Source of the DNA: Avena insularis
Taxonomy: Eukaryota; Streptophyta; Magnoliopsida; Poales; Poaceae
Length of the DNA stretch: 64,000 nucleotides
Reading direction: 5' to 3'
Assembly: GCA_023614405.1 (NCBI GenBank)
Contig: CM042689.1
Coordinates: 282,355,533 to 282,419,532 of the forward strand
The notes under the pieces were generated by a model that worked only from the letters and a program-made list of their open reading frames with translations, was not told the origin of the DNA and made no database searches. This document shows positions 56,298 to 64,000 of this stretch, piece after piece. Numbering within the stretch: the stretch's first letter is position 1; each line of letters starts with the position of its first letter. Made by a program: the position numbers and the translations under genes.

Positions 56298-57110
56298 GTG
56301 CTCTCGCGCACTTCGCTCCTTGCGCCCTCTCTCCATGGTCGCCAGAGCCACCAAACACCATCCACCACGACCACTCCTCCTGCCGACATGCTGCCAGAGC
56401 AGCGCGGAGGTTGGTGCGGGTCCTTTGTGACTGACTACCTTGTTTACAAGTATCGGTGGGGTAGGTTTATACCCCCGTCGATGTTGGTGAAGCACCGGCT
56501 TGCTCCGGAGGGGGAGCGGGTGCCTGACCCCCGGCCAGGGGAGCGCGTCGTCTTCCTCGTGCACTTTGCCTGCAGCTTTGGCCTCCCCGTCAGCCCCTTT
56601 CTTCTTCAGCTCTTTGTCTTCTTTGACCTTCAACTCCACCACCTCGGTGCGAACGCCATCGCGCAGCTGTCGCATCATGCGGCCTGCTGCTAATCGTACC
56701 TTGGGGTGTGGCCCGAGGTGGTGAACTTTCTCAAATTCTTCCACTTCAAAGCCCAGAAAATCACCAAGGATGGCCCGCTGACGCAGACGGGTTGCTGCGC
56801 CATCTACCGACGACCCACTTCACCGATGCCGCGGTTCGAGATCCCCGACACCATCAAGCTATGGCAGCGCTCGTATTTTTATGTGAGAAATGCCACGGAG
56901 GTGGACTGGATCTGCTTGCCGCCCTTCGTCAACGTGCCCTCGATGCAGAAGGCTTGGACGACGAAGGGGGTGGCGGCTCAGGCGGACATCGACTGGATGG
57001 CCGCCCGGCTGGAGGCGATGGTGGAGACGGAGTGGCTCACCACCCGGGACATCACGCTTTCATGGATGGCATGTCGCATGCTTCCGCTATAGAAGCGGTC
57101 GCACAAGATG
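56298..57110 (+). pseudogene. Antisense ORF (Transposase_28-like) of element VII
   Basis: One plus-strand frame with TAA at 56691-56693 and TAG at 57090-57092. It reads DYLVYKYRWGRFIPPSMLV, GERVVFLVHFACSFGLPVSP, LQLHHLGANAIAQLSHH, YLGVWPEVVNFLKFFHFKAQ, RSYFYVRNATEVDWICLP and ISLSWMACRMLPL-like text at the end. This is the same domain type as in elements IV and VI (FLVHF... corresponds to YLKAQLVRG...ILVLSN). It is cut at 57110, where AGATG is the expected target duplication of element VIII. Confidence 0.75.
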
Positions 57111-58498
57111 TGTGATGACCCACAAGTGTAGGGGATCGCAACAGTATTCGCGGGTAGTATTACCCAATTTATTGATTCGGCACAAGGGGAGCCAAAGAAT
57201 ACTTGCAAGCCTTAACAACTGAGTTGTCAGTTCAGCTGCACCTAGAAATAGTTCTTGCTCACAAAAGTTTATTAGTAGCAACTGTTTTTAGTAGCAACAG
57301 CAGCAGCAACAGCAATAGTAAAACAGTAGCAATAGTAACAGTAACGGTAACAGTAGGAGTTTGAGTGCGGTAGGCATAGGGATGGATGGACGGGAATTGC
57401 ATGGACGAGTCTAAACATGTAACTTCAAGAACTAGGGCATTGAAGATAAATGATAACAAGCATCCAAGTACTAAACAATCCTAGGCATGTGCTCCAAATA
57501 TAGTCATACGTGCTCGCAATGAGAACTTGCACAACATCTTCTGTCCAGCCAACCAATGGCAGCGGGGCCTGTAGGGAACTACTAGAAATTAAGGAGCTCC
57601 TTTTAATAGAGCACCGGAGAAAAGCATTAACACTCTGTGAACACATGTGATCCTCACACCACAGCCATCCCCTCTTGTTGTCCCAATTATTGTCACTATG
57701 GGGCCTTTGGATCCGGACAATGATATGTGTACACAATGTGCAAATAACATCATAAACAATACTATCATAATGATTCAATAACAAGTTCAGATCTGAGATC
57801 ATGGCACTCGGGCCCTAGTGACAAGCATTAAGCACAACAAGTTGTAACAAAGTCAAATAGCACTAATAGAGATACTAGGCACTATGCCCTAACAATCATA
57901 TTCGATTACACGATAGAACTCATCCAAACCCTACCATCCCCAAGCCTACAGCGGGGGATTACTCACTCATGGATGAGGGAAATATCGGTGGTTTATGGAG
58001 ATGCGTTGGTGATGACGATGGCGATGATCCTCTCCAAATTCCCCGTCCCGGCAGGGTGCCAGAACGGAGTTTCTGGATCCGAATCTTAGTTTCTCGTGGC
58101 GGTGGCGGAATGGAACTATTTCTGGAAAACTATCGAACCTCCTCTGTTTTTAGGTCAGAAGGCAACTTATAGGCGTGGAGGGAGGCCGAGAAGCTGCCTG
58201 GGGTGGCCAAACCTCCCCCAGGCCCTAGGTCAGTGGGCCCGTGCCTGGGGTGGGTCTGGGCCCCCCAGGCCTCCCCTCTGTATCCCCTTCTGGCTCTGTG
58301 GATCTTCTGGTGAAATATAATTTTTGGCATATTTTCCGGGATTTTTCCTGATAGTTCATTTTCTGTGCAAAAACAAGACACCAAGGTAATTCTACTGAAA
58401 ACAGCGTCAGTCCGTGTTAGTTGTATCCAAATCACGCAAGTAGAGAGGAATAACAATAGCAAAGTGTTCGAGAAAGTAGATATGTTTTGGATGTATCA
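57111..58498 (-). repeat. 3' LTR of element VIII (about 1.39 kb)
   Basis: Element orientation: starts TGATACATCCAAAACATATC at 58498 and ends GGGTCATCACA at 57111. The TGAT...ATCACA ends and the GC-rich block near 58196-58275 are like other grass Athila LTRs. Confidence 0.87.
57285..57358. repeat. Degenerate CAG/CAA and AGTAAC microsatellite
   Basis: AGCAACAGCAGCAGCAACAG followed by AGTAACAGTAACGGTAACAG units within the LTR of element VIII. Confidence 0.8.
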
Positions 58499-58517
58499 AC
58501 TCCACCCAAGCTTAGAT
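58499..58517 (-). promoter_or_regulatory. Polypurine tract of element VIII
   Basis: The minus strand reads CTAAGCTTGGGTGGAGT directly before the LTR. A second copy, CTAAGCTTGGGGGGAGG, lies at about 60718-60702. Confidence 0.72.
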
Positions 58518-60893
58518 TATTGCTTGTCCTCAAGCAATTCAGTTGAAAACTGAGTGCGATAAAAGAACTTTCACGAACAATTTGCTTCATATGATGTATA
58601 TATTCTCAGCATAGGAGTAGATGCTTAGACAATTCATAATAAATAGTATGCAACTAAGTCTACTCAATAGTCATTGCAAGCTATGAAGAGAAACCAACTC
58701 AATAATAATAAGTAGCATGAAACATAAACATAAGCAACATTGCAATGCTCATAATAAGGTATGATAGAGTGGTATCTCACTTGCCTTTGTTTGAAGAGCA
58801 CAATATAAATGCTGAGGCACCTCTGAAGTTCATATGAAGACTAGAAGTAAGGATATCAGAGATACAAGCATCAAAGTCATGACATAATTAACCAAGTTTT
58901 GGAACAAACACAAAAATGACAACAATGCTCTCAAGAAGGTGCTCATAGAATAAATGTTGACTCAACAAAATTGTGAAAATGGTTTTGTGAAGGTTTGAAA
59001 GGCTTCCTAATGTTGAAAGGAAGGTACTCATTAGTTTTGAGCTCTCATTGCCCCTATCATAGGCATCTTCATGTGGTTAAGGTGAAAGTGAGGTCCACTC
59101 TGAATCATATGATTGACAGGCCATAGACTGTAAATCCCAAGTCCCTTGAGTACGAGGGTCGCTCCGCATGCTACTCAACTTTGGTCACTTGAAAGTTCTT
59201 GTCATTGTAAATACATGCATATCATCGAGAACTGCCAATGGGGTACCCCTTGCACATGGTACAGGAGCTTTCCCATAACCAAAATGACAAGGCAAGAAGA
59301 CAATGAGCATCTCAGCAAACTTTTTATTTACCATATGCATAGCTTTTTATTGAGGAAGCTTCATAGATGCTCATTATAGTGATGCTGCAAGTTTCCACCA
59401 TGATTAAGCATGGCTTAGGCTAGCGGCCCGGGCGTTTCTCTAACACAATGTATAAACTCCATGAACTAACAACTTCCCCTTTTATTTCACATCGTCGACA
59501 TCCATAAACAAAAGAGCAAAGAATCAACTGGATGAGATATCCAACATGTGTTGAAAGCGTTCCCCGTGACAACACGGTTCTGCTGACTCCAAGTATATAA
59601 TAAGCAAGCATATAACTTTCATGGACTAGTCACAATGGTTCAGAATTATTAATCGCAAGGTATAAAGTGTGCCATCAAGTTCGTGAGAGCTTTACTAACT
59701 AACTTTCTCAAAACAGACAAACATTTTATTTTGGAAGAAAACACGGCGTATATAAAATATGCACTAAAGTAGCAAACGATGCTAATAGGTAGGTAATGTG
59801 GACACAACTGGCTATATTGATTTTGTGGAGTTGGAAGCACAGGTAGAGCACGTACTCAGTGCAAGCGAAGTCTAGCAATAGAGAGGGAGCGACAAACGAG
59901 AGAGCAATAACTGTCATAATCATGCTAGCAACAAAACAAGACTAATTATGGCATGAAAGTGATAGAAGAACTCTGAGGCAAAATAAATCATCCAGGCTTA
60001 CTGACTATTGATTAGTCATATGCATGCGTGAGCATGTGCCAAGTCAATTCACATGAATAGTCAGAGGAGGATAGCACAATGTCATACCAAAGTATGAATA
60101 TAACAATGCATGCAAACATTCATATGACATGCTACAAACTATTATAAAGCTGGAGCTAATCATAGACAGGCAAGAACTACTAAGCATCCATAATGACATA
60201 CACCTTACACAAACAGGCTAAGCATGCTCACAATGATGAGTATATGTACAAAAATGTAACAAATAGAGTTCGTTACCAGCCTCTTACCACACCTCGAGTT
60301 GTCTTAATCTTCATTATTGCCCTTCACTTTTGTGACTTGAATAATTAACATGAAAACCAATATCCACTGAGGATGGCTGAACCCTGCGAAGAACTCACAA
60401 AACCAAAGAAGAACAACAAATATTTTTGGTGTTTTCGATTTTTTAGAAACAAGCAAACAAAGAAAAACCAAACAAAGGCAAAGCAAACCAAACAAAGCAA
60501 AATCTTTTTGGATTTTTCTTTTAAGGAAAACCAAAGCAAATAAACAAAGAAACAAACCAAGAGAAAAAATGAAAATATGTATGGTATTTTTGGGGTTTTA
60601 GAAAGAAGCAACAAAAACCAAAAAAAAGTAAAAACAATGGATATACAAAGATCCGACCAAACATGATATATAGATGAGTGTGATGTTGGTGTACCTCCCC
60701 CCAAGCTTAGGCTTTTGGCCTAAGTGGGGCTCAATAGCGCGGATAATAACTCCATGCTGGTGGGTCATCATAGGAATGATCATAGTGAAGAAGAAAAAGA
60801 CGCGCCCCAATCAAATGAGGGCTGCTAGTATGAAGACTCTCCCAAGTCGGAGGGCTGAACCGAATTTTCTTCGGCATCCTCTTCAACATTCTC
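58518..60893 (-). other. 3' non-coding internal region of element VIII
   Basis: No retroelement ORF. Shares blocks with 1700-3690 of element I. Between 60400 and 60650 it is rich in AAACCAAA-type repeats and low in complexity. Confidence 0.7.
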
Positions 60894-61928
60894 CTATTGG
60901 GTGAGTTCCCCCACATAAGTGTCAACCTCTTCCTCCATAAGTGACCATCCTTGCCTATTATCAAAGTTAAACAAAGAAGGTGCAGGAAAATAAACTATTT
61001 TCTCACTCTTACCTTTTCTCTGACCTTGCTGGACAAAAGATAGTTCATATGGAAAAATTCTCACATTAGCCCCCGAAGAAACAAAACCATGCTGGATCAT
61101 GGATTCAATATCAAGCCTCTCTATGGAAAACTGAAAAGCTGAATAATGAGGCTCTAAACCATGGAAAGCTAGCAACCTAGAAGCAATGAAACCTCCACAA
61201 ATTCCACCCTTCCCACGGTTGGTGGTGAGACGGTGAGTTATCAAAGCACCCAAACTATAAGAACTATTCCTATTCAGAGTAGCTGCAATAAAATCTAGAT
61301 CAAAAGAAGACAACTTTCTAGCAGTCTTTCTAGCAAGAACACACTTGGTAATGAAATAGGAAAAGTATCTAATAGTTGGGATCTGGATGTTCCGAATTTT
61401 ACCACTTTCCTTTGAGAAGTCGAAACCTTGGCAAACCTCAGCATACAAATCAACAAGTGACTTGGGCCTCTCCTTGATCTTCTCACGAGATCGCCACTGA
61501 GGTACTCTAATTGCTGCACAGAAATGAGCAAAAGGCAGGTTGACAGGTATATTATATATTTTGTAATGGACCATGGGATTAGAAGTAGACCAAGTGAACC
61601 GGAAGTCCTGCACAAAAGCCATGGTTAGCTTAACATATTGGATTGGTTCACCTTCAACAAAGTGCTCCAACCCTGCATTTGTAACTAAAGTTTGGAAATC
61701 TGGGAGGATCCCCGCAGCTCTCATAAATTCATGGCATGTATATATGGAAGGAAAAACTACCTCCTCACGATGAACCTTCATTGGCTCATGCACCATCAAG
61801 TCATATTGATTCAGTGGATAAGCACTCATCTTCCTTGCTGAAATTTTTAGACAACCATCAAACCAAGTGATTTCTAAGTTGATAAATGATGAACAACTGC
61901 TATAGGATCTTGCTAGAGGACTACACAT
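60894..61928 (-). CDS. Athila-type ORF in the env position, intact, 344 codons
   Basis: This is the longest undamaged retroelement ORF in the window. It starts MCSPLARSYSSC at 61928. An inner start, MSAYPLNQYDLMVHEPMKV at about 61830, could be the original one. Features: HEFMRAAGILPDFQTLV, MAFVQDFRFTWSTSNPMVHY, IRVPQWRSREKIKERP, SLGALITHRLTTNRGKGG and a C-terminal EEEVDTYVGELTQ. I see no clear signal peptide or long hydrophobic segment, so it does not look like a typical envelope glycoprotein. It resembles the plant ATHILA ORF-1 type family (Pfam PF03078), from memory. It lies downstream of protease, where RT is missing. Function unknown. Confidence 0.68.
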   Translation of the reverse strand: MCSPLARSYSSCSSFINLEITWFDGCLKISARKMSAYPLNQYDLMVHEPMKVHREEVVFPSIYTCHEFMRAAGILPDFQTLVTNAGLEHFVEGEPIQYVKLTMAFVQDFRFTWSTSNPMVHYKIYNIPVNLPFAHFCAAIRVPQWRSREKIKERPKSLVDLYAEVCQGFDFSKESGKIRNIQIPTIRYFSYFITKCVLARKTARKLSSFDLDFIAATLNRNSSYSLGALITHRLTTNRGKGGICGGFIASRLLAFHGLEPHYSAFQFSIERLDIESMIQHGFVSSGANVRIFPYELSFVQQGQRKGKSEKIVYFPAPSLFNFDNRQGWSLMEEEVDTYVGELTQ

Positions 61929-62730
61929 GCATCAAAGCAAAGTTTCTAAGCATAGAACAAGCATGCAAGCTCAAACAACCTGTCACCTACAGTAGAAAAA
62001 TACTCAAGATACAATCTACCAATCACAAATCTAATTGGACAAGTGGAGGAGGCACATACCAAGGAACAATCCCTCCAAAAATCAGCATTTGAGATGGTCT
62101 GAACAAGGAGATCGAAAATCGCGAGCAAGAACATCAAGAACTCGAGCTTGAGAAAGTTTTCCGGTGTTTTTCCAGAGAGAGAAAGAAGATGGCTTTGAGG
62201 AGGCAGCCTGGAGGTGCCTAGGTGGGCCAGTACCCCCAGGCGCCGCCACCTGGTAGGTCGTGCCTACCATAGGTGTGGTGGCCTGAGGTGCCCCCCTGGG
62301 TCACTTCAGGTGCCTCTCTGCCCCTTTTTTCGAGGAAAATATTATTTTGAATTTTCTGGGATTTTTCGGGAAACTTTATTTTTGGCCAATTTTCAGGGTA
62401 TGAAAATTGATTTTCTCGCAGAAACAGTTTTTCAGAAGACGCAAAATCAATCCAAAAGCAAAACTACAGGAGCTCTAAGAAACTCAAACAAGCAAACAAC
62501 TAGCAAAACTAAAGCTAAAGCAAAGACTAGGAAGGAGAAAGGAAAAAGAAAGCAAGTACAACCACAGTGGAAACATTATTTTGTTCATTAAAATCCTTTT
62601 GTTAACAAGGTTGATCAAGTCTTGTTACCAAAACAATCTTATATGAAACAAAACTTTGCATTCCACAAGGTGATTATGTTACCTCATACTTGATAGAAAT
62701 GGTCCCAATCATAATAGTTTCAAAATTTTC
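61929..62730 (-). other. LTR-like GC-rich block between protease and ORF
   Basis: No coding sequence recognised. 62190-62420 has a GC-rich, partly palindromic stretch (CCTAGGTGGGCCAG, CCCCAGGCGCC) followed by AT-rich GGGATTTTTCGGG. This is the same succession as in the promoter part of this element's LTR (58190-58350). It could be the 5' region of the ORF transcript. Confidence 0.5.
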
Positions 62731-64000
62731 CTATGGAATGGGATAATATATTTCTCCAACCTTGATGCCCTCAATATTTTCAATAGAATTCAGGCAATAG
62801 CTTTTAGCAACCTTCTTGGGGAAGTAGACAGTGTTCTCTTTGTCATTAATATTGAATGTTACTTTTCCTTGATTGCAATTGATGATAGTACATGCTGTAT
62901 TAAGAAAATGTCTCCCAAAGAATAATAGACATATTATCATCTTCAGGCATTTCAAGCACAACAAAATCAGTTAAGACCATGCAATTATGAGAAACTTGAA
63001 CAGGAACATCCTCACATATACCAACAGGAATAGTAGTTGACTTATCAACCATTTGCAAATATATATCAGTTGGTATCAACTTTTCTAGCTAGAGTCTCTT
63101 ATAGAGAGAAAAAGGCATAACACTAACTCCAGCTCCCAAATCACATAAAGCAGTTCTGACATAATTATTCTTAATGGAGCAATGAATAGTTGGCATACAT
63201 GGATCACCAAGTTTCTTTGGAACCTTACCATTGAAGGAGTAATTAGCAAGCAAATTAGAAATCTCCTCATTAGGAATCTTCCTTTTATTAGAGACAATAT
63301 CCTTCATATACTTTGAATAAGGAGGCAACTTAATAGCATCAGTCAAAGGAATTTGCAAGAATAAAGGTTTCATCCATTCACAAAACTTGTTGTAGTTCTC
63401 CTCCTCCTTTGACTTGTGTTTCTTACCTGGAAAAGGCATAGGTTTCTGCACCCAAGGTTCTCTCTCTTTACCATGTTTATTAGCAATAAAATCTTCCTTT
63501 GTGTACCTAGTGTTCTTAGTGTGCTTCTCAGGTTCTTCCTCACCTTCCTCCTTATCAGGAGACTCATCAATATTACCACTCTCAGTTTCAGCATCAGAGA
63601 CATATATACTATTAGGATCTACAGCAGGTTCAAGGGGTTCCTCAACTTTCTTATGTTTCTTTTTCTTCCTCTTACGAGGACTACCACTATCCTCGCCTTG
63701 TTGGGAATCCTGCTCTATTCTTTTAGGGTGTCCTTTAGGATATAAAGGATCTTGAGTAGCTATACCACTCCTAGTTCTAATTCGATAAGCATGTATATTT
63801 CCTGAAGCATTAACTAGCATATCCTTTTGTACTTTAGCAAGTTGATCAAGTTGAGTTTGAACCATTTGAAACTGTTTACAAAGCATTTTAATATCATTAT
63901 AAGCTCTTTCTACAATAACTTTCAACTCATGGATAGCCCTAGAGTTTTCCAATAAATGATTCTGAACTTGTTTATTAAAATTACCTTGTTTAACAATAAA
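62731..64000 (-). pseudogene. gag C-terminus and retropepsin domain, element VIII
   Basis: The open frame enters from the window edge (FIVKQGNFNKQVQNHL), then a coiled coil (QMVQTQLDQLAKVQKDML), a basic run (SPRKRKKKKHKKVEE), an acidic linker, and FCEWMKPLFLQIPLTDAIK. The protease site reads CDLGAGVSVMPFSLYKRL followed by a TAG near 63089. One inserted base near 62921 shifts the frame before the GRPFL motif, which now reads GRHFLNTACTI. The domain ends at 62731 without RT. Same type as the protease of element I. Confidence 0.82.

Larger units (their letters stand above)
54968..57110 (-). mobile_element. Element VII: Tat-like Gypsy element, 3' end only
   Basis: 3' LTR (55734-about 54968), then going right a purine tract and an antisense ORF with a Transposase_28-like domain on the plus strand. 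Element VIII cuts it at 57111. The rest should lie beyond the window to the right. Its LTR differs from those of IV and VI, so it is a separate family of the same lineage. The low-coordinate end is uncertain by a few bases. Confidence 0.78.
57111..64000 (-). mobile_element. Element VIII: Athila-like Gypsy element lacking RT, 3' part
   Basis: Minus strand: gag tail and protease (64000-62731), a non-coding block, an intact 344-codon ORF (61928-60894), 2.4 kb of non-coding DNA, purine tract, 3' LTR (58498-57111). RT, RNase H and integrase are absent between protease and ORF. The 5' part is beyond the window. The 3' internal region is related to that of element I, but the LTR is different. It inserted into the antisense ORF of element VII. 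Confidence 0.85.

Noticed and set aside
56022..56744. Minus-strand ORF of 240 codons
   Set aside because: Antisense to the Transposase_28-like frame of element VII, GC-rich shadow without a domain.
60345..60704. Hydrophobic 119-codon minus-strand ORF that looks like a membrane protein
   Set aside because: Low-complexity AAACCAAA-type sequence gives Phe/Leu-rich text by chance; no homologue recognised.
60894..61928. Calling the intact ORF an envelope glycoprotein
   Set aside because: No signal peptide or transmembrane segment is visible. Position alone is not enough.
1..64000. A new defence system, biosynthetic cluster or organelle insertion
   Set aside because: Nothing in the window supports these. 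Every large block is explained by LTR retrotransposons, one MITE and a small low-copy island.

Overview
The window is plant nuclear DNA, and almost all of it is nested LTR retrotransposons. The Gypsy and Copia families, the Stowaway MITE with CTCCCTCCGT ends, tRNA-iMet-type primer sites and the LTR sequence style point to a large-genome pooid grass (Lolium/Festuca/Avena or Triticeae type). The species is an inference. I see no rRNA, tRNA, CRISPR or bacterial-type feature and no intact host gene. Boundaries, target-site duplications (TSDs) and motifs were read by eye.

Layout, elements numbered by position. I (1-5272, +) is the 3' part of an Athila-like Gypsy element: gag/protease remnant, non-coding internal DNA with a MITE, and 3' LTR. 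II (5273-21241, -) is a degenerate Copia element of BARE/Angela type. Its reverse transcriptase is cut by the LTR of I, and its leader is split by III. III (8217-18901, -, TSD GCATC) is a gag-only Gypsy element with very long LTRs of about 4.4 kb. IV (21361-52050, +, TSD GCAAG) is a Tat-like Gypsy element with gag, protease, RT, RNase H and integrase remnants plus an antisense ORF. It is split by V (27976-32775, +, TSD ACAAG), an internally deleted Copia, and by VI (36024-49279, -), a second member of IV's own family in the opposite orientation. A low-copy island (21242-21360 and 52051-54967) is the older sequence around IV. It holds a minisatellite and a DUF4283-like pseudogene. VII (54968-57110, -) is the 3' end of another Tat-like element. 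Its antisense ORF is cut by VIII (57111-64000, -), an Athila-like element with gag/protease and one intact 344-codon ORF but no RT in its expected place.

Relative order from nesting: II precedes III and I; IV precedes V and VI; VII precedes VIII. The 5' and 3' LTRs of VI look more alike than those of IV, which agrees with this order.

Function: no element looks autonomous. Protease, RNase H and integrase genes carry stops, deletions and lost catalytic residues. The most interesting content is a multi-exon gene on the strand opposite to gag-pol in the Tat-like elements IV, VI and VII. It encodes a Transposase_28-like domain, a basic NLS-like stretch and a coiled coil, and has a TATA-like promoter just inside the 3' LTR. 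One of its introns is built from 83-94 bp repeats that each carry a copy of the element's polypurine tract. Extra polypurine-tract copies also occur in the unrelated elements I, III and VIII.
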